Shown: positions 6,782-13,489 of the stretch, piece by piece
How the letters are laid out: each line of letters starts with the position of its first letter
How positions within the stretch are numbered: the stretch's first letter is position 1
NCBI GenBank assembly: GCA_017626015.1
Contig: JAGAJO010000024.1
Span: 1-48,939, forward strand
Source of the DNA: Ruminococcus sp.
Lineage (GTDB): Bacteria > Bacillota > Clostridia > Oscillospirales > Ruminococcaceae
DNA length: 48,939 bases
Direction of reading: 5' to 3'
Translations under genes and position numbers: made by a program
The notes under the pieces: generated by a model
What the model saw: the letters and a program-made list of their open reading frames with translations, nothing else
What the model was told of the DNA's origin: nothing
The model's database searches: none

Positions 6782-6965
6782 TATTTGATATGTAAACAGC
6801 TTGCGCACAATGCATCAAAGAACCAGCTTGATTCAGATATCCGACAGCTGCAATTTCATTAGGCATTTCTGAAAAAAGAATATCATCAACTGATTTTGCA
6901 CAAATTATTGCTCTTTTAACCAATAACTTCATTTGATCTACAAGAATATAAAACTTATCATCCAT
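6732..6965 (-). CDS. Hypothetical leftward protein inside early operon
   Basis: A 77-residue protein without a recognised domain is encoded against the flow of the early operon. ATG 6965 has AAGGAGG upstream and its own promoter at 7000-7028, so it is probably real and may be expressed in the lysogen. The predicted helices, with several Cys and His, form no clear metal motif. The longer frame from 7028 would start upstream of the promoter. Confidence 0.7.
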   Translation of the reverse strand: MDDKFYILVDQMKLLVKRAIICAKSVDDILFSEMPNEIAAVGYLNQAGSLMHCAQAVYISNINELEHNDIDVECSQD

Positions 6966-6999
6966 TGAGTTAACCTCCTTTCCTATGTAAGATATATCC

Positions 7000-7028
7000 A
7001 TTATATCACGCATAAAAAGGAATAGCAA
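7000..7028 (-). promoter_or_regulatory. Leftward promoter of 6732-6965 gene
   Basis: On the minus strand TTGCTA (7028-7023), a 17-bp spacer and TATAAT (7005-7000) lie 35 bp before the ATG. Confidence 0.6.
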
Positions 7029-7149
7029 GGACTTTTTTGCTTATAAGTAAGAGTATTTGAGCGGACTTTTAAGGGAAAGAGAACGAGAGCATAAAAAGCA
7101 AACCCACATAGGAACTAATAGGATATGTCAAACGGGAGGAGGTGTAAAA

Positions 7150-7419
7150 ATGAAACAACCCGATCTGATAACCGCAATCAGGCTCTACTACGAAAAGTCG
7201 GAGCTTGGGACGCAGGACATAATCAAACTTTTTGATGTAAGCAATTCCGGGGCAGCTAAGATGAAAAAGAAGGTTCGGCAGGCAATGGCTGAAAAAAATG
7301 TCAAGTCGTTTTATCCCCACAGCATAAATACCGAGGTAGCCTATGAACTGTGGGGGATCGATATTGAAAAATGCGAAGCACGGCTGAAAAGGCTCAGAAG
7401 TCTTAAGCTTGCGGAATAG
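7150..7419 (+). CDS. Hypothetical DNA-binding-like early protein
   Basis: This 89-residue protein contains a possible helix-turn-helix: ELGTQDIIKLFDVSNSGAAK followed by a basic stretch. Start ATG 7150 has GGGAGGAGGTG upstream; the longer frame from 7057 has none. It resembles phage proteins that use a helix-turn-helix to pick a short DNA site, but no family is recognised. Confidence 0.75.
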   Translation: MKQPDLITAIRLYYEKSELGTQDIIKLFDVSNSGAAKMKKKVRQAMAEKNVKSFYPHSINTEVAYELWGIDIEKCEARLKRLRSLKLAE

Positions 7420-7432
7420 AAAGGACGTAGAG

Positions 7433-7690
7433 ATGAAACTAACCGATGAAACAAAAGCAAGCATAGTATGCGCAGCGGCGCTGGGCGTATTTCTCGGAAT
7501 GGTCTTAGCCAATCATGAAAAGCTTGCGGCGGCATTTATGATCGGAAGTCTCGGGTTTCTGGCAATAGCGGTGTTCTGGGACTGCCATAGCAAAAATATT
7601 TCCGCAAAACGTGCGGGACAGCGTTCCCGAAGGCTGATAGAAAATCAGTTCATAAGAGAAATGACAAGGCTGGAGAACGACAATGATTAA
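7433..7690 (+). CDS. Small two-segment membrane protein
   Basis: This 85-residue protein has two hydrophobic segments (about residues 9-27 and 36-54) then a basic cytoplasmic tail. It is followed with overlap by another tiny membrane peptide. Both may be one membrane-acting unit, such as a superinfection or host-control function. Function is not recognised. ATG 7433 with GGACG upstream is preferred over 7409. Confidence 0.7.
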   Translation: MKLTDETKASIVCAAALGVFLGMVLANHEKLAAAFMIGSLGFLAIAVFWDCHSKNISAKRAGQRSRRLIENQFIREMTRLENDND

Positions 7691-7754
7691 AATAATAACT
7701 CTGCTCTTTGCCTGCGCTGTAGTTGCATTTTTCAAGGGCAGGGACGACAGATAG
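7683..7754 (+). CDS. Tiny single-segment membrane peptide
   Basis: A 23-residue ORF overlaps the end of the previous gene by 8 bp. It is one hydrophobic segment (IITLLFACAVVAFF) ending GRDDR. The overlap suggests translational coupling. At this length it could be spurious. Confidence 0.45.
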   Translation: MIKIITLLFACAVVAFFKGRDDR

Positions 7755-7764
7755 GAGGTCAAAA

Positions 7765-8880
7765 ATGAAAGGGTATAAAGGATTTGAGAAAGGTCTAGTG
7801 TGCAGGGGCAAACAGTACGCCGAAAACACGGTCTTTGAAGAAGATACCGCTGAAATATGTGAAAGCGGAATGCACTTCTGCGAATTGCCGCACGCAGTAT
7901 TTGAATATTACGCAGCAGGAAACAATAACGAATTTACAGAGGTCGAGGCGCTTGATGAAGCTATTACAGATGACGATCGCAAGTATTGCACTAAAAAGCT
8001 TAGGATCGGAGCCAAGGTCAGCGTGTTTGACATCTGTAAGCTTAGTGTAAATGCATTCTTTTCGAAATTCGATTTTCACAAGAAAATAGCAGACATACCA
8101 AAAGAGTCAGCCGCAAACGCTGGTAACCAGGGAGCCGCAAACGCTGGTGACTGGGGAGCTGCAAACGCTGGTGACCAGGGAGCTGCAAACGCTGGTGACT
8201 GGGGAGCTGCAAACGCTGGTAACTGTGGAGCTGCAAACGCTGGTGACTGGGGAGCTGCAAACGCTGGTAACTGTGGAGCTGCAAACGCTGGTGACCAGGG
8301 AGCTGCAAACGCTGGTAACCGGGGATCCGCAAACGCTGGTGACCAGGGAGCTGCAAACGCTGGTAACCGGGGATCCGCAAACGCTGGTGACTGGGGAGCT
8401 GCAAACGCTGGTAACCGGGGAACCGCAAACGCTGGTAACTGTGGAGCTGCAAACGCTGGTGACTGGGGAGCTGCAAACGCTGGTAACTGTGGAGCTGCAA
8501 ACGCTGGTGACTGGGGAGCTGCAAACGCTGGTAACCGGGGATCCGCAAACGCCGGTGACTGGGGAGCTGCAAACGCCGGTGACTGGGGAGCTGCAAACGC
8601 TGGTAACTGGGGAGCTGCAAACGCTGGTGACTATGGAGTCGCAATAGCAAGAAGAGAAGGCAATACATCTGTTGGCAAAAACGGCATTGCAGTTATTCTT
8701 GGAAACAGAGGCAGGGTCAAAGGTGATATAGGAGCTTTGCTGGTTCTGACCGTTCTCGATGATAATTTTAATATCATTGACGCTGAAACTGCGATAGTGG
8801 ACGGCAAAAGCATTAAGCCAAACACATGGTATATGCTCGAAAGTGGCGAATTTGTTGAAGTAAAGGAGGACACCCCATGA
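7765..8880 (+). CDS. DUF7666-like protein with 22 octapeptide repeats
   Basis: This 371-residue protein has three parts. Residues 1-115 (GYKGFEKGL, SGMHFCELPHAVFEYY) look like the DUF7666 domain found in phage and mobile-element proteins. Residues 116-291 are 22 copies of an octapeptide AANAG[DN]xG. The last 80 residues contain VILGNRGRVKGDIGALLVL, which continues a beta-helix-like rhythm. The repeats probably form an elongated beta-structure, by analogy with pentapeptide-type helices. Start ATG 7765 has AGGAGGT. The DNA repeat makes this gene prone to copy-number change. Role in the phage is unknown. Confidence 0.85.
   Translation: MKGYKGFEKGLVCRGKQYAENTVFEEDTAEICESGMHFCELPHAVFEYYAAGNNNEFTEVEALDEAITDDDRKYCTKKLRIGAKVSVFDICKLSVNAFFSKFDFHKKIADIPKESAANAGNQGAANAGDWGAANAGDQGAANAGDWGAANAGNCGAANAGDWGAANAGNCGAANAGDQGAANAGNRGSANAGDQGAANAGNRGSANAGDWGAANAGNRGTANAGNCGAANAGDWGAANAGNCGAANAGDWGAANAGNRGSANAGDWGAANAGDWGAANAGNWGAANAGDYGVAIARREGNTSVGKNGIAVILGNRGRVKGDIGALLVLTVLDDNFNIIDAETAIVDGKSIKPNTWYMLESGEFVEVKEDTP
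8110..8637 (+). repeat. 24-bp coding tandem repeat, 22 copies
   Basis: Each 24-bp unit reads roughly GCTGCAAACGCTGGTxxxxx plus GGA and encodes AANAG[DN]xG. Variation is confined to residues 1, 6 and 7. Counts for residues 6-7 are DW 8, NC 4, NR 4, DQ 3 and one each NQ, NW, DY. Every NR unit is followed by a unit starting S or T (ggatcc or ggaacc) instead of A, so variants travel as linked blocks, as expected for unequal exchange. Confidence 0.95.
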
Positions 8881-9245
8881 ACCTGACAAGAGAACAGACG
8901 ATAGAGGCGTTGGAAGCGTGCCTTGACGATGTCGAGGGAAAAACTTGTGACGGTTGTCCGTTAAAAAATACGTTTAATTGTTTTTCCATTTTGAAGGAAA
9001 CATATTGCAGATACATAAAAGAAAACGAGCCTGCACCGTCTGCAAACGATACAAGCTCAGAAGCCGAAAGCACGGCTAATATTTCACAATCTAAGAATAA
9101 CACAGTTCTTGAAATCTGTCAAGAGCTTGACAAGCGTATAAACGGAGCGTTCCTGATCGCATACAATAAGCTTGACAAGGCAGGTCAGCTGGCGTTTGAT
9201 ATGGGGCGGGATTGCGAGCGTTTTATGAACAGGGGGAAGAAATGA
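8877..9245 (+). CDS. Cys-containing hypothetical protein
   Basis: This 122-residue protein starts inside the previous stop (ATGA overlap). Its N-terminal part has cysteines spaced C-x2-C and further C residues (CDGCPLKNTFNCF ... TYC), suggesting a small metal site. The middle is a serine-rich linker and the C-terminal 45 residues are helical. Family is not recognised. Confidence 0.8.
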   Translation: MNLTREQTIEALEACLDDVEGKTCDGCPLKNTFNCFSILKETYCRYIKENEPAPSANDTSSEAESTANISQSKNNTVLEICQELDKRINGAFLIAYNKLDKAGQLAFDMGRDCERFMNRGKK

Positions 9246-9322
9246 TAAAATTTCAGAATGACTGTGCTGGAGTTCTTCAAGAGGCGTTACATAAAATTGA
9301 GGAGGAAGCTTGGAATGAATAA
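9242..9322 (+). CDS. Tiny coupled ORF
   Basis: A 26-residue ORF starts in ATGA overlap with the previous stop and ends five bases after the start of the next gene. The peptide is acidic and helical (VLQEALHKIEEEAWNE). The overlaps on both sides suggest it is translated, at least as a coupling leader. Confidence 0.45.
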   Translation: MIKFQNDCAGVLQEALHKIEEEAWNE

Positions 9323-10091
9323 AAAGAAGTTGATGCAGCTAAGGTCCTACGCTTCGCAGGAGTATACGGTGGAAGAAATTGCAGCTAGGCTGGGCATGAA
9401 TGAGTCTGATGTGGAGTGTGCCATTATACAGATGGGATACCGTCTTAAATATGCTTCCGGCAAGGCTGGTCGTCAGAGAATCACTAAGGCTGACGAGGGT
9501 CAGATACATAGCGCAGACTGTGGAGACACGGCAGAGGACAAGCTGTATTCAATGCTTAAGGAAGGCTTCAAAAGCGGGTGCAGATTAACATTGACCTATG
9601 CAACGGCGTGCCGCCCAGTTACAGAGAGAAGAGCTTTTCGTGACGTAAAAACATTACTTAAAAAGATAAGGGACGAATATCCGGAGTGCCAGTATATCTA
9701 TGTAATAGAAATAAAGGATTTCGAGGTCATGGCAATTCATATTGATCTGTCGATGACCGAAAGCATTGAAAAGCTTAACCTTCTGTGGAAATACGGATTT
9801 GCGGGAAGCTACATGACCTTGAAGGGGTTTGACAAAGAGGCTCTGAAATGTCATGCGGAATTTTTACGAAGTAAAGGGAGAGTAGTTTATTCCAGGGGGT
9901 TAGAAAAAATAAATAATCAGAATAATGAAAAGTCTGTTGGAAAGCCCCGCAAACTTACTGATGATGAACGCAGCACGATCATCACGTTATACAAAAGCGG
10001 GTCTTCCATAGGCAGCATATGCAGGACAGTAAAAAGGTCGTACACAGCTGTGCGGGCAGTCATTTACAGATGGGAGGGACTAAAGACATGA
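9315..10091 (+). CDS. Degenerate Rep (HUH) paralogue with flanking HTHs
   Basis: This 258-residue protein has an N-terminal helix-turn-helix (YTVEEIAARLGMNESDV), a middle domain and a C-terminal helix-turn-helix (GSSIGSICRTVKRSYTAV). The middle domain aligns with the Rep at 19742: LTLTY with LELTY, YIYVIEI with YIYSIEA, and YSRGLEKI near the later SRNCVEP. The metal motif HFH of Rep is here H142-I-D144, and the catalytic Tyr171 of Rep is F183, so nicking activity is probably lost while the fold is kept. I infer a DNA-binding or regulatory relative of Rep. Start ATG 9315 has GAGGAGG upstream. Confidence 0.75.
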   Translation: MNKKKLMQLRSYASQEYTVEEIAARLGMNESDVECAIIQMGYRLKYASGKAGRQRITKADEGQIHSADCGDTAEDKLYSMLKEGFKSGCRLTLTYATACRPVTERRAFRDVKTLLKKIRDEYPECQYIYVIEIKDFEVMAIHIDLSMTESIEKLNLLWKYGFAGSYMTLKGFDKEALKCHAEFLRSKGRVVYSRGLEKINNQNNEKSVGKPRKLTDDERSTIITLYKSGSSIGSICRTVKRSYTAVRAVIYRWEGLKT

Positions 10092-10282
10092 CGAAGAACA
10101 AATTCAGGTGCAGATCTTTTTTATCCTGCGAGTATGCAAAGTGGGACTGTACAAATGAGGACGGTTTCTCATGCATGAACAACGGCAATTGTGACTACTG
10201 CGAATACAAAAAGGACCTTTACATATGCCGTCAGTGTACAAAATTCAAGGAGGAACTGACTGATGAATGCAAGGATAGCTAA
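10088..10282 (+). CDS. Small Cys-rich protein
   Basis: This 64-residue protein has ten cysteines including C-x2-C pairs (CDYCEYK, CRQC), so it is probably zinc-binding. It overlaps the previous stop by ATGA. Its pattern SCMNNGNCDYC closely matches TCINYGKCGYC in the 10561 product, so the two share a Cys-rich module. Function is unknown. Confidence 0.8.
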   Translation: MTKNKFRCRSFLSCEYAKWDCTNEDGFSCMNNGNCDYCEYKKDLYICRQCTKFKEELTDECKDS

Positions 10283-10559
10283 CAACATGGATTTTCCATC
10301 GGCGGAATACATTGAAAATGTAAAAAAGTATGTCAGGCAAAAGCTTGTTTTTTCCGGGATCAGCCATCCAGCCGAGGTCAGATACGGATACTCGATCTGT
10401 GTCGGGGAGTATGTTGAAATAGCCATAACGGCAAATGGACACAACTTTGTCAAAAGCACATCTGCGCTTGACATGACTGAACTATTTAAGAATATAAACA
10501 AATTGGTGCGTAATATCTCAGACGAAATATGTGCCAGTGAGAAGTCAAGCGGTGATTAA
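10263..10559 (+). CDS. Hypothetical early protein
   Basis: This 98-residue protein overlaps the previous gene by 20 bp, with AAGGAGG upstream of its ATG. The central part looks like a small alpha/beta domain (RYGYSICVGEYVEIAITANG). No family is recognised. Confidence 0.75.
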   Translation: MNARIANNMDFPSAEYIENVKKYVRQKLVFSGISHPAEVRYGYSICVGEYVEIAITANGHNFVKSTSALDMTELFKNINKLVRNISDEICASEKSSGD

Positions 10560-10560
10560 A

Positions 10561-11046
10561 ATGGATTGTTTTACTTGTATAAATGCCGGAACATGTGTAT
10601 ATCACAACGTGGGAGACGGATGTGAGAACGAGAACGGAAAAACGTGCATCAACTATGGCAAGTGCGGCTACTGCGTTAATTGCAATGAAGAGATATGCTG
10701 TGAGGACTGTCAATTCAAGGAGCCAGCAAATGAAGCAAAAGGCAGGCAGATAAAAATAATACGCGTTGATAAAAGCATATTCACCAAGGGAGAACCAAAA
10801 GGTTTCCCGCCTACAGGCTACAAGATCAATATCAGTCACCCTGCCATATCGCCTTTTTATGACGCCTTTCATAAAAATCACAATATACCGAAGATATACC
10901 CTCTAAGCGATCAGGAGCGCTTTCGCTTTGAGAAAATTATTTTCAAGATGATAGAAGCGGGAATAATAGTAGTATCTGATGAAAATAGTTGTTTTGCAGA
11001 TGACTTCAAAAACAAAGGAAGTAGTGACAATGAACGGATATTATGA
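10561..11046 (+). CDS. Cys-rich N-terminal module plus winged-helix-like region
   Basis: Residues 1-52 of this 161-residue protein carry many C-x2-C pairs (CFTC, CGYCVNC, CCEDC), like the 10088 product, and are probably zinc-binding. The C-terminal part (LSDQERFRFEKIIFKMIEAG) is helical and may bind nucleic acid. The next ORF overlaps its end. Function is not recognised. Confidence 0.75.
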   Translation: MDCFTCINAGTCVYHNVGDGCENENGKTCINYGKCGYCVNCNEEICCEDCQFKEPANEAKGRQIKIIRVDKSIFTKGEPKGFPPTGYKINISHPAISPFYDAFHKNHNIPKIYPLSDQERFRFEKIIFKMIEAGIIVVSDENSCFADDFKNKGSSDNERIL

Positions 11047-11125
11047 TTTTCTTAAATCCAAAATGGCAATAGCCAAAGACAGCGGGTTTGAAATATCCCC
11101 CGACAAGAGGAAAAGAGTGATATGA
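11030..11125 (+). CDS. Small protein preceding methyltransferase
   Basis: A 31-residue ORF (MNGYYDFLKSKMAIAKDSGF) overlaps the previous gene. Short proteins of this type (YxFLKxKxxIAxxSGF) occur just upstream of phage adenine methyltransferases, where they also appear fused to them, and a methyltransferase-like gene follows here after 4 bp. I read it as a conserved accessory segment of that gene. Confidence 0.65.
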   Translation: MNGYYDFLKSKMAIAKDSGFEISPDKRKRVI

Positions 11126-11129
11126 CAGT

Positions 11130-11759
11130 ATGGCAATAAACATTGGATATTTAACCGCCAACAGGACAAGTGCAGGAGATGAGGTCTATACGCCTTACTA
11201 TGCGGTAGAGCCTTTGACGGAGTTCCTGCCGAAAGACAAGATTATCTGGTGTCCGTTCGATGAGGAATGGAGTGCCTTCTATAATTATCTTTCCGAAAAG
11301 GGATATAAGGTAGTGCGGAGCAGTCTGAGCGAGGGAAAGGATTTCTTTAAGTATGAGCCTGAGCATTGGGACATTCTTGTATCAAATCCACCATTCTCCA
11401 AAAAAGATGAAGTCCTGAAAAGAGCTTTTTCTTTTGAGAAGCCTTTCGCTCTGCTTCTGCCCGTAAACAGCATACAGGGCAAAAAGAGGTATAAGATATT
11501 CAAAAATCAGATACAAATGCTTGTCTTTGACGGACGTGTAGATTATCATACTCGGAATAATATGCAGGAAACCACGAAAGGCAATCATCTCGGCTCGGTA
11601 TACTTTTCCCGTGACCTACTTCCCACAAAACTTGAACTAAGGCAGCTTAAAAAATATGACAGACCATTACTACCCCCAAGCGTGGGTTACTGCAAGGCAG
11701 AAGAAGATAAGATCGATATGCCTACTTTATTTGATTTTATGGACAATGGGACGGCGTGA
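11130..11759 (+). CDS. N6-adenine methyltransferase-like protein
   Basis: This 209-residue protein has the catalytic-type motif SNPPFSKK (motif IV, [DNS]PP[YFW]) near residue 85, and an N-terminal TPYYAVEPLTEFL segment found in phage Dam-like proteins. The SAM-binding motif I is not the typical FxGxG, so binding may be atypical or weak. Likely role: methylation of phage DNA against host restriction. Specificity cannot be read. Confidence 0.75.
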   Translation: MAINIGYLTANRTSAGDEVYTPYYAVEPLTEFLPKDKIIWCPFDEEWSAFYNYLSEKGYKVVRSSLSEGKDFFKYEPEHWDILVSNPPFSKKDEVLKRAFSFEKPFALLLPVNSIQGKKRYKIFKNQIQMLVFDGRVDYHTRNNMQETTKGNHLGSVYFSRDLLPTKLELRQLKKYDRPLLPPSVGYCKAEEDKIDMPTLFDFMDNGTA

Positions 11760-11760
11760 A

Positions 11761-11786
11761 AAAACCGCCCATTGCTGAGCGGCTAC
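11761..11786 (-). terminator. Possible leftward terminator
   Basis: On the minus strand CCGC (11782-11779) can pair with GCGG (11768-11765), followed by TTTTTT. It lies just beyond the stop of the leftward membrane-protein gene. The stem is short. Confidence 0.45.
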
Positions 11787-11788
11787 AT

Positions 11789-12358
11789 TTATGATTTAAA
11801 AATTTTTATTACCAAATCAGCGATTTTATTGCCATTATTTATCGCTGTAACAATAAAAGTTAAAGCACCTCCTATTGTTCCTAAGAATATTCCAACTTTC
11901 TTACAAACTTTTTTTAATGTAACATCTGATTTTTTTATCTTACTAGCTGTAAAGTTATATATTCTATAAAATAATTTAAAGAAATATGTGATTGTTATTA
12001 TACTCGCCATCAAAGCAGGTATATCTAGAATGATAAAGGAAATTTTAGTTTGTATCACTGTTAAATAATAGGATATTGCAAATAACGATATTATTAAATA
12101 TATAAAAATTTGCAAACATTCTTTATAAATAGCATTCCTAATCTCATAAGGTATTTTAGGAAATAATGCGATTGCCGATCCAATCATTATAGACGAATAG
12201 ATATTGTAAGAATATATCTCTGTATATCTATAAACCCAAATAAGAAAAATAGAAAAAATAAGCATAGCTACACATACTATTGTAAGATTTGGGTCTGTAA
12301 GCCAACCATTTATTTTCTTTTTCAAACTAATTTTTTCTTTTTTGTTATCTTTTTTCAC
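11789..12358 (-). CDS. AT-rich multi-pass membrane protein (moron-like)
   Basis: This 189-residue protein has a basic N-terminus and four or five hydrophobic segments. It is leftward within the rightward early operon, with its own promoter (12376-12404), ribosome-binding site GAGGTG and a possible terminator. Base composition is clearly richer in A and T than its neighbours, so it was probably acquired separately. Such islands often code for lysogen functions such as superinfection exclusion. No family is recognised, and the role is inferred only from context. Confidence 0.8.
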   Translation of the reverse strand: MKKDNKKEKISLKKKINGWLTDPNLTIVCVAMLIFSIFLIWVYRYTEIYSYNIYSSIMIGSAIALFPKIPYEIRNAIYKECLQIFIYLIISLFAISYYLTVIQTKISFIILDIPALMASIITITYFFKLFYRIYNFTASKIKKSDVTLKKVCKKVGIFLGTIGGALTFIVTAINNGNKIADLVIKIFKS

Positions 12359-12375
12359 ATAATCACCTCAAGCAA

Positions 12376-12404
12376 ATTATACGACAAAATTTTACAAATA
12401 TCAA
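12376..12404 (-). promoter_or_regulatory. Leftward promoter of membrane-protein gene
   Basis: On the minus strand TTGATA (12404-12399), a 17-bp spacer and TATAAT (12381-12376) lie 18 bp from the ATG at 12358. Confidence 0.7.
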
Positions 12405-12428
12405 TTAGTTTTTATCCCAATTACATAA

Positions 12429-12450
12429 TGCAGAATTTAGTAATTCTGCA
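12429..12450. repeat. Inverted repeat TGCAGAATT / AATTCTGCA
   Basis: Nine-base arms separated by four bases lie between the leftward membrane gene and the 12477 gene. With no U-run it is more likely a protein-binding site than a terminator. Confidence 0.5.
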
Positions 12451-12476
12451 CAAATCATTTTAAGGAGCATTACAAT

Positions 12477-13121
12477 ATGACAAACCAAAAATTCAAAGGT
12501 GCAAGCAAAAACATAGCTGCACACCTTGTAATAAATGCAAACGCTGAAATGCTTGCAATACTTATACTTGTGCTTAACAAGCATTATCCCAAACAGCTTT
12601 ATCCAAAGCGGGTTTTGGAGTACATAAATTCACACGGCGAGACCGTTAAAGAGATGGACGAGTTTACAGACGACGGTATTTTTGATTACAAGTCGGACAA
12701 GCTGGGCGAACGCTATAACATTTCTGATGATGTATGTAAAAGCATTATAAAATATCAGATCGTCAGCAAGTACAAAAGGACAGATCCCGTTGTAGCTAAT
12801 AACCTGATCGTTTTGTATAAAAATCTTAAATTTATGCTGATAACACTCTGTTCTGAATTTGGCTTCGGAGCAGAACGCACAAGGCAGGTCATAGGATATC
12901 TGAGGTCAGAAAAATTTGAAAATCCGCTTGGCCTTGTAAAGGCGAGGTTCGATATCGACCTGTCAGTTCCGATCGAAGCGGTTGATTACCGTAAATTTAA
13001 ACCTAAAAAACAGCGTAAGGCAACCTATAGCGAGGGAGTACAAGCACAAAGGAACATGGCAGCTTTAAAAGCTTATCAGGATGAGATTTTAAAAGGAGTG
13101 CAGAACAGTGAAACAGCCTAA
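12477..13121 (+). CDS. Hypothetical early protein
   Basis: This 214-residue, mostly helical protein has TAAGGAG upstream of the start. No catalytic motif or known domain is visible. The basic C-terminal section (KFKPKKQRKATYSEG) could contact nucleic acid. It begins a new block of the early operon after the AT-rich membrane gene and overlaps the next small gene. Confidence 0.85.
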   Translation: MTNQKFKGASKNIAAHLVINANAEMLAILILVLNKHYPKQLYPKRVLEYINSHGETVKEMDEFTDDGIFDYKSDKLGERYNISDDVCKSIIKYQIVSKYKRTDPVVANNLIVLYKNLKFMLITLCSEFGFGAERTRQVIGYLRSEKFENPLGLVKARFDIDLSVPIEAVDYRKFKPKKQRKATYSEGVQAQRNMAALKAYQDEILKGVQNSETA

Positions 13122-13269
13122 GAAACCTACTGCAAAGCAGAAAAAGATCATATCAGAATACCGTCTCCAGCCTAAAAACTGGTTCGTTACATCAGAGGAT
13201 AAAGAAACACTGGAAATCGTACATCGGCACACAGACACAAAGAAGATATTGAAAAAGAATATTACATAA
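13108..13269 (+). CDS. DUF6906-like small phage protein
   Basis: This 53-residue protein starts with GTG 13108 behind AGGAG and overlaps the previous gene. The pattern KPTAKQKKIISEYRLQPKNW followed by IVHRHT matches the DUF6906 family of small phage proteins (KRPTxxQKxxIxxxGLxPxNWLV). Function of the family is unknown to me. Confidence 0.8.
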   Translation: MKQPKKPTAKQKKIISEYRLQPKNWFVTSEDKETLEIVHRHTDTKKILKKNIT

Positions 13270-13291
13270 AAATAAGGGGCTTTTCAGCCCC
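13266..13291 (-). terminator. Leftward terminator of 13284-13424 gene
   Basis: On the minus strand a GGGGCTGAAAAGCCCC hairpin is followed by TTATTTTTATG. On the plus strand no T-run follows, so it acts leftward. Confidence 0.65.
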
Positions 13292-13424
13292 CCAGATCTA
13301 CTCCCCCCCCGGGACCGTCTCTGCGTTCCCGCTTGTCGGACTTGGATTTCTGGTGCGAAGAAGTCCACTGGTTGTTTCCTGCGGATTTCTTCTTGCCGTT
13401 ACAGTTGCAATTTTTATCAGACAT
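13284..13424 (-). CDS. Small leftward Lys/Asn-rich protein
   Basis: A 46-residue ORF (MSDKNCNCNGKKKSAGNNQW) has a perfect AAGGAGGT site eight bases before its ATG and a leftward terminator right at its stop. These signals support a real gene although composition is simple (Lys, Gly, Ser, Asp). It opposes the early operon. No clear promoter is seen. Confidence 0.55.
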   Translation of the reverse strand: MSDKNCNCNGKKKSAGNNQWTSSHQKSKSDKRERRDGPGGGVDLGG

Positions 13425-13489
13425 GGCAATACCTCCTTTGCGGGTAGTGTGTGCGGGTGGAGGGGGAAATATTCTAAGAGGAGGAAGTA

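Noticed and set aside
8110-8637. Regular 24-bp repeats resembling a CRISPR array
   Set aside because: There are no spacers; units are contiguous and in frame within one ORF, so this is a coding tandem repeat.
8042-8889. Long ORFs on the other frames across the repeat (208 aa and 260 aa leftward, 166 aa rightward)
   Set aside because: They arise only because a 24-bp repeat has no stops in several frames; none has a suitable ribosome-binding site.
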